The notes under the pieces were generated by a model. The model saw only the letters and a program-made list of their open reading frames with translations. It was not told the DNA's origin and searched no databases. From Streptomyces sp. NBC_00704 (GTDB taxonomy: Bacteria; Actinomycetota; Actinomycetes; Streptomycetales; Streptomycetaceae), in the NCBI RefSeq assembly GCF_036226605.1, contig NZ_CP109000.1, forward strand, positions 372,001 to 436,000: a DNA stretch of 64,000 nt, read 5' to 3'. This document shows positions 1-7,955 of the stretch, in pieces. The translations under genes and the position numbers were made by a program. Position 1 is the stretch's first letter. Every line of letters begins with the position of its first letter.

Positions 1-135
1 GTCGCCCTGACCCCGGGCCGGGATTTCGGCGTGCACTCGGCGCAGACGCACGTCCGCCTGTCGTACGCGGCGTCGGCGGACGACCTGCGCGAAGGGCTCG
101 CCCGGCTGGGGGAGTTCGTGGCCGGACTCCGGTAG
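1..135 (+). CDS. PLP-dependent aminotransferase, class I/II, C-terminal fragment
   Basis: Only the last 44 residues are inside the window; the gene begins upstream. The visible part reads as the end of a fold-type I aminotransferase: a TPGRDFG segment followed by an RLSYA strand and a closing amphipathic helix of the type DLREGLARLGEFV. In this family the stretch forms the small C-terminal domain and lies after the substrate-carboxylate arginine region. The frame is open from base 1 to TAG at 133-135 with strong third-position GC. The substrate cannot be inferred from the tail. It converges on the TetR gene, whose stop is 41 bp away. Confidence 0.75.
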   Translation, partial: VALTPGRDFGVHSAQTHVRLSYAASADDLREGLARLGEFVAGLR

Positions 136-175
136 CGCACCCGGCGCCGGACCGGTCCGTCGCCGCGCGCGGGTG

Positions 176-772
176 TCAGGGGCGCTCGCGCACCGCGGCG
201 TCCAGGAGAGGGCCCAGTTCCGCGGCCACCGTCGTCAGGGCGCGGACGTCGCGCTCGGCGCGGGCGATCAGGATCGCCCCCTCCAGGGCGCTGATCATGA
301 GCGTGGCGAGCGCGCCGGACCGTTCCTCGGGCACCCCCAGGCCGGTCAGCGCACGGGCCACCGGCGCGGTCCAGGCGGCGAACGCGGCGGCCGTCGCCTC
401 CCGGGTGGAGTCGGTGGACTGCGCGCAGTCCACCGCGGCGGCGGCGACTGGGCAGCCGCCCGCGAAGCCGGCCGACTCGTACTCGTCGGTCCACTGCCGC
501 ACCATCTGCGCGAACAGCGCGGCCGGCGTGGGCTCCGGCAGTGCGGCGAGGAAGCGGGCCACGCGGTTGCCCGCGTACCGGCCCGCCCAGCCGACCGCCT
601 CGTTGACCAGCTGTTCCTTGCCGCCGGGGAAGTAGTGCTGGAGCGAGCCGCGCGGCGCGCCCGCGTGGGCGGCGACCTCGCGCATGCCGGTGGCGCCGAC
701 CCCCTCGCGCCGGATCAGCTGGGCGGCGCTGAACACCATCCGCTCGCGCGGTCCCCGCTCGGACACCGCCAT
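176..772 (-). CDS. TetR/AcrR family transcriptional regulator
   Basis: 198 aa, the normal size for a TetR one-component repressor. The N-terminal helix-turn-helix spans roughly residues 10-56 ([20 protein letters not shown], then [15 protein letters not shown]), with the characteristic YFPGGKEQL after the recognition helix. The C-terminal ligand domain, with a [11 protein letters not shown] segment near residues 105-115, resembles the LfrR/YxaF-type subgroup that controls exporters or detoxifying oxidoreductases. It reads away from the oxidoreductase at 984. The gap between them holds two copies of an 18-bp palindrome, so self-repression and control of the divergent gene are likely. The effector is unknown. 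Confidence 0.9.
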   Translation of the reverse strand: MAVSERGPRERMVFSAAQLIRREGVGATGMREVAAHAGAPRGSLQHYFPGGKEQLVNEAVGWAGRYAGNRVARFLAALPEPTPAALFAQMVRQWTDEYESAGFAGGCPVAAAAVDCAQSTDSTREATAAAFAAWTAPVARALTGLGVPEERSGALATLMISALEGAILIARAERDVRALTTVAAELGPLLDAAVRERP

Positions 773-820
773 CGCCGACCTCCACCGACCGTCGCGTCAC
801 CGCTTCGTACCCGGCTCACT

Positions 821-865
821 CTATGACTGCGGTCATAGAGGGCACTACTATGACCGCTGTCATAG
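821..865. promoter_or_regulatory. Twin 18-bp palindromic TetR operators
   Basis: Two near-identical perfect dyads lie between the divergent genes: CTATGACTGCGGTCATAG at 821-838 and CTATGACCGCTGTCATAG at 848-865. Arms are CTATGAC/GTCATAG with a 4-bp centre, and the centres are 27 bp apart. TATGAC-type arms are common in TetR operators. The placement, 49 bp upstream of the TetR start and about 120 bp upstream of the oxidoreductase start, fits repression of both promoters. Regulation by the adjacent TetR is inferred. Confidence 0.8.
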
Positions 866-983
866 TCGGTGCCCGCCGACGTCCGTGACGGCCCGCCGGG
901 CCGGGCGCGGCCGGACGGCGCGCGAGCCGGACAGTCCCCCGAACCGGACGGCCGTACCAGCCGGGAAAGCCGGGAGGAGGGGC

Positions 984-1961
984 GTGAGCCGGGAAGGGCG
1001 GTGCGTCGTGCACGTCGGATTCATCGGGCTCGGGGTCATGGGCCTGCCCATGGCCGCCAACCTCGCCCGCGCCGGGACGCCGCTCGTCGTGGCGAACCGC
1101 ACGCCCGGCCGGTGCGATCCGCTGCGCGCGCTGGGCGCCGAGGTCGCGGCGAGCCCCGCCGAGGTCTTCGACCGGGCCGGCACCGTCATCCTGATGCTGG
1201 CGGACGAGACGGCGGTGGACGACGTCCTCGGACGCGGCACCCCCGCCTTCGCCTCCCGCGTCGCCGGACACACCGTCGTCCACATGGGCACCACGTCCGC
1301 CGAGTACTCGGCCGGCCTGCGTACCGACATCGGGGCGGCGGGCGGCCGCTACGTCGAGGCCCCGGTCTCCGGATCCCGCGTCCCGGCCGAACGCGGTGAA
1401 CTGGTCGGGATGCTCGCGGGCGACGCCGACGCCGTCGCGGCCGTTCGGCCCCTGCTCGCCCCCCTGTGCCGGGAGACGTTCGACTGCGGCCAGGTCCCGG
1501 GCGCGCTGCTGATGAAGTTCTCGGTGAACCTGTTCCTGATCACCCAGGTCACCGGGCTGGCCGAGGCGTTCCACTTCGCCGAACGGCACGGGCTCGACCG
1601 GCGGCTGCTGAGCGACGTGCTGGACGCGGGCCCGATGGCCAGCGCCGTGTCCCGGATCAAGAGTCCTAAGCTCGTGGAACGCGACTTCAGCGTGCAGGCC
1701 GCCGCCGCGGACGTCCTGAAGAACAACCGGCTGATCGCGGCGGCCGCCCGCGAGGCCGGCCTCGCGTCGCCGCTCCTCGACGTCTGCCACGCCCTGTACG
1801 GCGAGACGGTCGCCCAGGGCCACGGGGGCGAGGACATGGCCGCCGTCCTGCACGCCCTGGAGTCCCGGACCGAAACCGCCCACCCGTCCGCACACCCGCC
1901 CGGCGCGGTCACGACACCCTCCCCGCCGCCGGGGCCGACAGCCGGGACGGCGAGGCCGTGA
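984..1961 (+). CDS. NAD(P)-dependent oxidoreductase, 3-hydroxyisobutyrate dehydrogenase family
   Basis: 325 aa. A Rossmann domain opens with GFIGLGVMG (residues 12-20). The substrate motif [12 protein letters not shown] follows at 125-136, and the conserved catalytic lysine is K178 in LLMKFSVN. A mostly helical C-terminal domain completes the beta-hydroxyacid dehydrogenase fold. The family oxidises 3-hydroxyisobutyrate, tartronate semialdehyde or related hydroxyacids, or reduces imines; which applies is not visible. GTG at 984 is chosen because AGGAGG lies just upstream at 975-980; GTG at 1008 is the alternative. The last 30 residues are a Pro/Thr/Ala-rich tail outside the family fold. Likely repressed through the twin operators upstream. 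Confidence 0.88.
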   Translation: MSREGRCVVHVGFIGLGVMGLPMAANLARAGTPLVVANRTPGRCDPLRALGAEVAASPAEVFDRAGTVILMLADETAVDDVLGRGTPAFASRVAGHTVVHMGTTSAEYSAGLRTDIGAAGGRYVEAPVSGSRVPAERGELVGMLAGDADAVAAVRPLLAPLCRETFDCGQVPGALLMKFSVNLFLITQVTGLAEAFHFAERHGLDRRLLSDVLDAGPMASAVSRIKSPKLVERDFSVQAAAADVLKNNRLIAAAAREAGLASPLLDVCHALYGETVAQGHGGEDMAAVLHALESRTETAHPSAHPPGAVTTPSPPPGPTAGTARP

Positions 1962-2400
1962 ACGGGCCGACGGCCGGAAGCGGCGAGACCGTGACCGGGC
2001 AGGCGGCCGGGGCGAGCCGGCGACCGGGCAAGCGACCGGGCCAGCGAGACCATAAGCGGACCGGCGGTCCCGGCGACGGGGGGACGTGAAGGGGCAGCCG
2101 ACCGGGGGCGGCGAGGCCGTGAACGGGCGGGACGGGACCGGAAAGCGTGAGCGGGGACCGGCAGCGGGAGGGGCGCCGTCCGGCACGGGACGGGCCCGGC
2201 GTCCGGACGGCCGAGGGCGCGAGACCGTGAAGGGCCGGCGGCCGGAGGCGGCGAGACCGTGAAAGGGCCGACGGCCGGAAGCGGCGAGGCCGTGAGCAGG
2301 CAGGGCGGGACAGGACCGGAACGCGTGACGGGGAAACCGGCAGCGCGAGGGGTGTGGTCCGGCACGGGACGGGCCCGGTGCCCGGACGGCCCTGGGTTCC
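1962..2400. repeat. Degenerate interspersed repeats in a 516-bp intergenic gap
   Basis: The gap between the oxidoreductase and the acetyltransferase holds no convincing gene. A short unit around GACGGCCGGAAGCGGCGAG with a following CCGTGA recurs near 1970, 2240 and 2270. A longer block of about 80 bp at 2131-2212 is repeated at 2306-2391 with roughly 85 percent identity by eye; shared core words include GTCCGGCACGGGACGGGCCC. Copies are imperfect and mixed, as in old tandem duplications that have drifted. Open frames through it are by-products of the lack of stops. Confidence 0.6.
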
Positions 2401-2477
2401 GCGGTCGTCATCGGCGCCGCCGGCCGCTGCTGCCTGAGCCGCGGCCGGGGCCGCCGCCGGGACGGCCCTGGTCGCCG

Positions 2478-3686
2478 TCAGAACCAGTGCAGACAGTGCG
2501 GGGAGCGGTCGGAGCGGAACAGGGCGTCGGCGAGGGCGGCCGCGCCCGGGCGGTGGGCCCGGATCCGCCCGGCGCGCACGAGCGTGCCCGGGGCGGTGCC
2601 GCCGAGGTAGACCGAGCCCAGGTCGCTCACATCGAGCGACAGGTCGGGGTCGCGGTCGGTGGGGACGCACTCGGCCTTGCCGTCGCGGACCGTCAGCAGG
2701 TAACGGCCGCGCTCGCCCAGGAACGGGTCGTCGACGTCGAGAACCAGTTCGCCGTCCGCGAACCAGCCGCGCGCGGTCAGCGCGCGCGGGACGTCCAGCA
2801 GCCGCACCCAGAGCCAGTCGGTGTCGCCGCTCACCCGGCCCGCACGGAAGTCCGCGAACTGCCAGCGCAGCGGATGACCGGGCGGAAAGTGCTTGAGCAC
2901 CACCTCGGTGACCAGGTCGTGCCCGAGGACGAACCGGACCAGCTCGGTGAACACGGCGTCGTCGAGGGCGACGGTCTCGTCGACGGTGAGGGTCTCGGAG
3001 TCGTCGAGCGCGTAGGAGGCGTACCCGTCGGGGACGCCGTCGGCGTCGCGGTGGACGGCGACGTGGCGCGCCGCCGGGGAGACCGGCGGCTGCCCCGCGC
3101 CCACGGCCCACCAGCGGTGCGGCCGGGACAGCGCGCCGGGCTGGGCGCGGCGGTACCGGTCGTAGACGTCTTCCAGGACGTCGACGCACGCGGACCGCCG
3201 CATCAGTTCGACGGCGCCGCCGTCCGCCCGGCCCACCGGCGGTACGGCGAGGGCGCCCTGCCGGCGCGGCACCGTCAGCCGCTGGGTGTAGGTCGCCGGG
3301 CCGTAGCCGAACCTGCGGTAGATCAGGGCCTCGGAGGCCAGCAGCACGGAGAGGAACTCCCCGCGCGCCCGCAGCTCGGCGAGCTGATGGCGCATCATGG
3401 CGCTGAGCACGCCACGGCGACGGTGCGTGGGCAGGACGCCCACGGCGCTCACCCCGGCGCAGGGGGCGAGGGTCTCGCCGGGGAGGGTGAGTTCGAAGGT
3501 GTACGCGCAGGCGGTGCCCACGGGGCGGCCGTCCCCGGTGAGGGCGAGCAGCCCGCGGTCCATCTCGATCGCCGACCACCAGAGCCCGCCGTCACCGGTC
3601 GGGGTCTCCGGGAACCGCCCGAACGCGGCATGGAGCGTGTCGACGAAGACGTCGAGGTCCTGGTCGGTCGTGGAACGTATCTCCAT
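2478..3686 (-). CDS. GNAT family N-acetyltransferase, Eis-like
   Basis: 402 aa, the length of Eis-type acetyltransferases, which join an N-terminal GNAT domain, a second GNAT-like domain and a C-terminal sterol-carrier-like domain. The acetyl-CoA pyrophosphate loop is visible as VGVLPTHRRRGVLSAMM (about residues 82-98). The chain ends in a free-carboxylate LHWF tail; in Eis the terminal carboxylate takes part in catalysis. Eis enzymes acetylate amines such as aminoglycosides or protein lysines; the substrate here is unknown. ATG at 3686 starts the family-typical MEIRSTT. The frame upstream has no stop and runs back into a methyltransferase remnant on the same strand. Confidence 0.85.
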   Translation of the reverse strand: MEIRSTTDQDLDVFVDTLHAAFGRFPETPTGDGGLWWSAIEMDRGLLALTGDGRPVGTACAYTFELTLPGETLAPCAGVSAVGVLPTHRRRGVLSAMMRHQLAELRARGEFLSVLLASEALIYRRFGYGPATYTQRLTVPRRQGALAVPPVGRADGGAVELMRRSACVDVLEDVYDRYRRAQPGALSRPHRWWAVGAGQPPVSPAARHVAVHRDADGVPDGYASYALDDSETLTVDETVALDDAVFTELVRFVLGHDLVTEVVLKHFPPGHPLRWQFADFRAGRVSGDTDWLWVRLLDVPRALTARGWFADGELVLDVDDPFLGERGRYLLTVRDGKAECVPTDRDPDLSLDVSDLGSVYLGGTAPGTLVRAGRIRAHRPGAAALADALFRSDRSPHCLHWF

Positions 3687-3825
3687 GGCTGGCGGCGCCT
3701 CCCCGGAACACACGGACGCCACGGCTCGTGCGCCCCGCACAGTGCAGCGTCGCGCCACGACCGGGTCAAGCGGATTACGGCCGGGCCGTCGCCACCCGCG
3801 CCCGGTCGCACCGGCGGGAAGCAGC

Positions 3826-4085
3826 GGGGACACCGTCTCGGCGAGCATGTCCTCGTCGCCTCGTCGCCTCGTCGCCTCGTCGGGGTCGACGCCTACCGCC
3901 TCGTCGAAGAAGCGCGCCATGGGCAGCAGGACGACGCCCGGGCCGCAGCCCACGTCGGGGAGCCGGCCCCGGCCGTCCGTGCCGAGCGCGTCGGCGAAGC
4001 CCGGAGCGTACGGAGGGCGACCGTGCACGTGGTGGGCGGCGCCGCCGGCGAACAAGGTCCTGCCCCACCGCCATCCCTCGGGCAT
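3826..4085 (-). pseudogene. SAM-dependent methyltransferase remnant (N-terminal part only)
   Basis: Reading down from ATG at 4085 the frame begins MPEGWRWGRTLFAG, then PPYAPGFADAL, and reaches a class I SAM-binding motif VGCGPGVVLLPMARFFDEAVGVDPD. These are hallmarks of a common actinobacterial methyltransferase of about 260 residues. After DMLAE similarity to a methyltransferase ends, and the catalytic half is missing. Right after the acidic motif II loop (VDPD) the frame carries eight extra residues, EATRRRGD, produced by three extra copies of an 8-bp unit. The remnant stays in frame with the acetyltransferase downstream, with no stop between them. I call it a decayed gene; a short chimeric protein cannot be excluded. 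Confidence 0.65.
3851..3882. repeat. 8-bp tandem repeat, four units (CCTCGTCG)
   Basis: Four exact head-to-tail copies of CCTCGTCG lie inside the methyltransferase remnant. Three extra units equal 24 bp, so the frame is kept while eight residues are inserted next to the SAM-binding acidic loop. Slipped-strand replication is the simplest origin. Confidence 0.9.
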
Positions 4086-4234
4086 GCCGGTTCCCCTGCG
4101 ACGAGCTGAACGGGTTGGCTCCCGAGTCTGGCACCGTCGACCGACCGGGCGGTATACATGCCCGGTCGAACCGTCGCGGCCGCCGTACCGGCGGCGTCGC
4201 GGGCGGGCCACGGGCTGCGAGGGGGAGAGACCCG

Positions 4235-5146
4235 ATGCAACGCGGAACAGGAACGGGAAGACCGGCGGTCCGTCGCCGGCACGGCGTCACCTTGCTGGCA
4301 GCGCTGGGGGGTTGCGCCCTCGTGGCCGCCTCGGCGACGCCGGTCGCCGCGCACGGGCCGGGCGGCGGGGCGCGCTACACGGCACTCGGGGACTCCTACA
4401 CCTCCGGCCCCTTCATCCCCCGCCAGGTGGACGTAGGTTGCGCCCGGTCCGACCACAACTACCCTTCCCTCGTGGCCGCCCGGCTTCGCGCCACCACGTT
4501 CAAGGACGTCAGCTGCGGCGGGGCGACCACCGAGAACATGTGGAAGCCGCAGGGCGCCAACGGGCCCCAACTGGACGCGGTGAACCGCCGCAGCGACCTG
4601 GTCACGGTGCAGATCGGCGGGAACGACATCGGCTTCGGCTCCATCATCGCCACCTGCGCGCAGGTGGCCGCGCAGGACCCGGCCGGGGATCCGTGCCGTC
4701 GTCACTACAGCGTCTCGGGCGTCGACCAGCTCAGCGTGACGATCGCGAAGACCGCGCCGAAGATCGCGCGGGTCCTGCGGGCCGTGCACGAGCGCGCCCC
4801 CCGGGCCCGGGTCGTCCTGGTCGGCTACCCGGACCTGCTGCCGGACGACGGCAGCGGCTGCGCGCCGTCGGTGCCGTTCGCGGCGCGCGACTTCCCCTAC
4901 CTGCGCGACACCGGCAAGCACCTCAACCTGATGCTCCGTCTGGTGGCCCTGCTGAACCGCGCGGAGTACGTCGACACCTACGGCCCCACCGTCGGCCACG
5001 ACATGTGCACGTCTCCCGCGGTCCGGTGGATCGAGCCGCTTCAGCCCGCCTCCCCCGCCGCCCCCGCGCACCCCAACGCCAAGGGCGAGGCGGCGATGGC
5101 GGACGCGGTGTGGCAGCGCCTGACCCACGGGCGAGGCGGTCGCTGA
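4235..5146 (+). CDS. Secreted SGNH/GDSL-family lipase or esterase
   Basis: 303 aa with a signal peptide: Arg-rich start, hydrophobic core about residues 17-36 and an AAH cleavage region. The SGNH blocks are clear: GDSYTSG (block I, nucleophile S54), SCGGATT, QIGGNDIGF (block III Asn) and HPNAKGE (block V, H279). Cysteine spacing matches the Streptomyces extracellular lipases of this class, which hydrolyse acyl esters. ATG at 4235 follows GGGGGAGAGACCC. The gene converges on the small unknown gene ending at 5214. Streptomycetes often keep such a lipase near a second gap gene, as here 13 kb away. Confidence 0.9.
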   Translation: MQRGTGTGRPAVRRRHGVTLLAALGGCALVAASATPVAAHGPGGGARYTALGDSYTSGPFIPRQVDVGCARSDHNYPSLVAARLRATTFKDVSCGGATTENMWKPQGANGPQLDAVNRRSDLVTVQIGGNDIGFGSIIATCAQVAAQDPAGDPCRRHYSVSGVDQLSVTIAKTAPKIARVLRAVHERAPRARVVLVGYPDLLPDDGSGCAPSVPFAARDFPYLRDTGKHLNLMLRLVALLNRAEYVDTYGPTVGHDMCTSPAVRWIEPLQPASPAAPAHPNAKGEAAMADAVWQRLTHGRGGR

Positions 5147-5213
5147 GGGGCGGTCCACAACTGCACCTGCACGCGAGCACGTTGGGGTCGGCGGGCGGGA
5201 GCGCGCGGACGGC

Positions 5214-5531
5214 TCACATCTCGGAGTCGATGCCGGTGATCACCGCCGGTCCGAGCGGCGCGTCGCTCCCGTCGAGGCCCGCCGCCCGCAGGGCGGAGTC
5301 CGCGAGCCTGCGGGCGTCCTCCTCCGCGTGGGGAACGCTGTCGGCCTCGACGGCGAGCCGGATGGTGAACGTGTCGTCCTCGTTCACGGTGAGGGCGTCG
5401 AGGTCCTCCGCGTCGCCCATGCGCGTGTGATGCGGGTCGCCGGGGCGCAGGGCCCGGTTCAGCCGGGTGCGCGCCTCGTCCTCGATCCCCGCGGTGAAGG
5501 TGCCGGGCACGGTGATCACATAGGTCGTCAT
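5214..5531 (-). CDS. Conserved hypothetical protein, 105 aa
   Basis: Small acidic protein beginning MTTYVITVPGTFTAG. It has alternating beta-strand-like segments (TFTIRLAVEAD) and a helix rich in Ala, Asp and Glu (EEDARRLADSALRAAGL). There is no signal peptide, transmembrane segment or recognised motif. ATG at 5531 is preceded by GAAGGGATCGTC. Third-position GC is high across the frame, supporting real coding. It lies divergent from the 114-aa gene at 5658. Function unknown. Confidence 0.65.
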   Translation of the reverse strand: MTTYVITVPGTFTAGIEDEARTRLNRALRPGDPHHTRMGDAEDLDALTVNEDDTFTIRLAVEADSVPHAEEDARRLADSALRAAGLDGSDAPLGPAVITGIDSEM

Positions 5532-5657
5532 GACGATCCCTTCGTCGGTCTGCTCCCTCCCGCCTACCCCGCCGCACGCCCGGCTCGCCTCCCGGCGCGG
5601 GACGAAGGCTCTGAAGCTCCTCAAGTCGCTTGGCAGGGACGACTCCGGGATCCGAGC

Positions 5658-6002
5658 ATGATCGACATGACAGGATTCACGGGATTCGGCAAGAAGCAGG
5701 ACGCCGTGCTGGTCGTCCGGGACGCGGACGTGGTCGCGGCGGCACTGCGCGAGGCCCTGGCCGGGGCTTCCCCCGAGGAGCGCCCGGGACTGGAGCGCGC
5801 CGTCGCCCTGGTGGAAGCCACCGCGGCGGCCACCGAGGCGCGGCTGCGCGCCGACTGGGTGCGCTCCCGGCTGGCCGCCGTCGGCTTCACGGGGGACGTG
5901 GCCTCGATCGCGGCCGTGAAGGCGCTGCGCCAGGCGGAGAAGAGGCTGAGCCTGCTGGCGGCGGTGGAGCTGCAGAAGGACGCCGTGGCGCATCCGGCGT
6001 GA
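5658..6002 (+). CDS. Conserved hypothetical protein, 114 aa, helical
   Basis: A mostly helical, Ala/Glu/Arg-rich protein. The N-terminal MIDMTGFTGFGKKQDAVLVVRDADVV leads into long amphipathic helices that include an EATAAATEARLRADWVRSRLAA stretch split by turns. No export signal or catalytic motif is seen. Two in-frame ATGs (5658, 5667) lie close together, neither with a strong ribosome site; 5658 is taken as the longer option. It converges on the transporter gene ending at 6080. Function unknown. Confidence 0.6.
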   Translation: MIDMTGFTGFGKKQDAVLVVRDADVVAAALREALAGASPEERPGLERAVALVEATAAATEARLRADWVRSRLAAVGFTGDVASIAAVKALRQAEKRLSLLAAVELQKDAVAHPA

Positions 6003-6079
6003 CGGCGGCCGGGTGCGCGCCGCCGTGCCCGGTGGACGCTCCCGGCGACGTGCGTCGCGGCCGCGCTCCGTGGCCGCGC

Positions 6080-6934
6080 TCAGCGGACGACGTCGGACAG
6101 GTGGGGCACCACGCGGGTCAGCCGCAGCACGCCCCACAGGATGAGGAGCACGCCGAGCGCCTCGGGCAGCAGCCACCAGCCCGAGCGGATCTCCTCCTCG
6201 AACAGGACGACGCCCAGCAGGAGGCTGACCGTGGCGTCGCCGATGGTCAGCGCCGGCTGCGAGGCGGTGAGGGGACCGGCCTGGAGAGCGTTCTCCAGCA
6301 GCAGGAGCGCCGCCACGCCGGTGAGGGCGAACCCGTAGGTCTGCCAGGCGGTGAGGAAGGCGGGCAGCCCGTCGTCGGCGAGGCGTCCGGTGGACGACTT
6401 CATGAGGGCGGCGGTCAGCGCGTTGCCGATCGCCGCGGCCGAGCCGAGCGCGGCGGCCCGCAGGAGCGGCCCGGAGGACCGGGTGAGGGCGACCGCCGCG
6501 GCCATCGCGCCCAGGGTGAGCGCCAGGACCGGGACCCACCGCTCCATGGCCGCCTGCTGCCGTGTGCCGTGCGGGGCGGCCGAGGCCAGCAGCAGGGCGA
6601 GCCCCGCCACCGCCGCCGCGACCGCCCGCCAGGCCTCGGGCGACAGCCGGCGGTGCATCAGGGGCGCGGCCACCAGCAGGGCGAACGGCAGTTCCAGGAT
6701 GAACACGGGCTGCACGAGGGCCATGGGCCCGTTGACGAGGGCGAGCGCCTGGAACACCGCGGCGCCGATGACGCCGGCGATGCCGAGTGACCAGGCGGGA
6801 CGCCGCACGAGGGCACGCAGCAGCCGCAGACCGCCGCCCTCGGGAACGGTGGAGGCGGCCTTGCGCTGGAACGCCGTGCCCACCGCGTTGCTGGCGGCCC
6901 CGAGGACGGCGAAGAACAGCGCGAGCACGGTCAT
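6080..6934 (-). CDS. DMT-superfamily (EamA-like) membrane transporter
   Basis: 284 aa with about ten hydrophobic segments, from LALFFAVLGAASNAVGTAFQ near the start to LLPEALGVLLILWGVL near the end. The layout suggests two five-helix repeats, typical of drug/metabolite transporters. Signature features are the small-residue-rich first helix, FQALALVNGPMALVQPVFILELPFAL-type segments in helices 3-4, and an acidic FEEE before the last helices. Substrate unknown. ATG at 6934 is preceded by GGTGGAGAC. The gene faces away from the RsbW-like gene at 7125 across a 190-bp gap. Confidence 0.82.
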   Translation of the reverse strand: MTVLALFFAVLGAASNAVGTAFQRKAASTVPEGGGLRLLRALVRRPAWSLGIAGVIGAAVFQALALVNGPMALVQPVFILELPFALLVAAPLMHRRLSPEAWRAVAAAVAGLALLLASAAPHGTRQQAAMERWVPVLALTLGAMAAAVALTRSSGPLLRAAALGSAAAIGNALTAALMKSSTGRLADDGLPAFLTAWQTYGFALTGVAALLLLENALQAGPLTASQPALTIGDATVSLLLGVVLFEEEIRSGWWLLPEALGVLLILWGVLRLTRVVPHLSDVVR

Positions 6935-7124
6935 GTCTCCACCTTGCCCGGGAAACCGGCGGCCGGACAGCCGCCCCGGGCGCGCCGGGCGCATGGGACG
7001 CGTCGGACGCATCGGAGACGTCCGGGGTCTCGTCTGCGCCGGTGGACCGGGTCCGGCGCGGCGTCACGCGGGCGTCCCGGGGTAGACGGAGGTCCGGTGG
7101 ACGCTATCTCGGAGGGATCAAGGA

Positions 7125-7538
7125 ATGGACCGATCAGCGCTGCGGGCAGTCGGATGGGCCCGCTCCCTGCCCCTGGAGTGCACGGTCAAGACGGCCCGCG
7201 ACTGGGCCCGGCATCACCTCGACACCCTGGGCTGGGCCACCTCCGCTCCGGACACCGTCGACGCCGTGCTGCTGACCGTGTCCGAACTGGTGACCAACGC
7301 CCACCGGCACGCGCACAGCGACGCGCAGCTCGTGATGACCTGGGACAGCCGCTGTCTGCACATCGCGGTCCACGACGCGTCGGCCGAGCTGCCCGCCCCC
7401 CGCGACCCCAGCACCGACCGCGCCGGGGGACGGGGCATGTTCCTCGTCGACGCGCTGGCCGACAGCTGGGAGGCGCACCCGTGCCCGCACGGCAAGACCG
7501 TCACGGCCTGTTTCAGCCCGCAGCACACGGGTGCCTGA
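7125..7538 (+). CDS. RsbW-like ATP-binding protein (GHKL ATPase, anti-sigma type)
   Basis: 137 aa, a stand-alone HATPase domain. The N-box is SELVTNAHRHAH (about residues 53-64). The ATP-lid/G region is reduced to DPSTDRAGGRGMFLVDALAD, and the chain ends in a beta strand GKTVTACF. These Streptomyces proteins resemble the anti-sigma kinases RsbW/SpoIIAB and usually pair with anti-sigma antagonists elsewhere in the genome; no sigma or antagonist gene is adjacent. GGAGGGATCAAGGA precedes the ATG. A strong hairpin follows about 90 bp after the stop. Confidence 0.85.
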   Translation: MDRSALRAVGWARSLPLECTVKTARDWARHHLDTLGWATSAPDTVDAVLLTVSELVTNAHRHAHSDAQLVMTWDSRCLHIAVHDASAELPAPRDPSTDRAGGRGMFLVDALADSWEAHPCPHGKTVTACFSPQHTGA

Positions 7539-7627
7539 CCGGCAGACACCCCGCGCAGCAGTCCGCCCGCCGCCGGAACCGGACCGGGCGGACTCGCCCC
7601 GCAGAGAGCGGTCCGCGCAGACAGCAG

Positions 7628-7658
7628 TCCGCCCGCCGTCATGACGACGGCGGGCGGA
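7628..7658. terminator. Strong hairpin terminator, 13-bp perfect stem
   Basis: TCCGCCCGCCGTC (7628-7640), a five-base loop ATGAC, then the exact complement GACGGCGGGCGGA (7646-7658). It lies between the convergent RsbW-like gene and the 47-aa gene and can serve both. Confidence 0.85.
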
Positions 7659-7683
7659 TTCGTCGGTGTCGCCCCGCAAGCGG

Positions 7684-7827
7684 TCAGCGGCGGGTGCGCA
7701 GTCGTGCCAGCAGGCCCCGTGCCTGGGCCCGGCGCTGCGGGTCGGCCGCGGTACGGCGCACCTGCTCGATCGTGCGCCGCCCCTCAGGGCTCCTGCTGAA
7801 TTCCTTGATGCGCTGGATGACGCTCAT
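7684..7827 (-). CDS. Small conserved basic protein, 47 aa
   Basis: Starts MSVIQRIKEFSRSPEG and ends in an Arg-rich tail LLARLRTRR. It is short, basic and helical, with no membrane segment. GGGGAGGACCAC precedes the ATG at 7827, an excellent ribosome site. Similar short SRSPEGRR-type proteins occur in streptomycete genomes as far as I recall, without a known role. It lies downstream of and codirectional with the 172-aa gene at 7956-8474, 129 bp away. Confidence 0.75.
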   Translation of the reverse strand: MSVIQRIKEFSRSPEGRRTIEQVRRTAADPQRRAQARGLLARLRTRR

Positions 7828-7955
7828 GTGGTCCTCCCCTGGTCGGTGCGCGCGGTCCGGGTACGCGGCTCTGCGCGGCCGGTCCGTGCCGTCTGTGTGC
7901 GGCGCCGTCGGCGGGCGACCGCTTCTGGGGCTGCGGCTACCCCGCGAAGCGCCGA

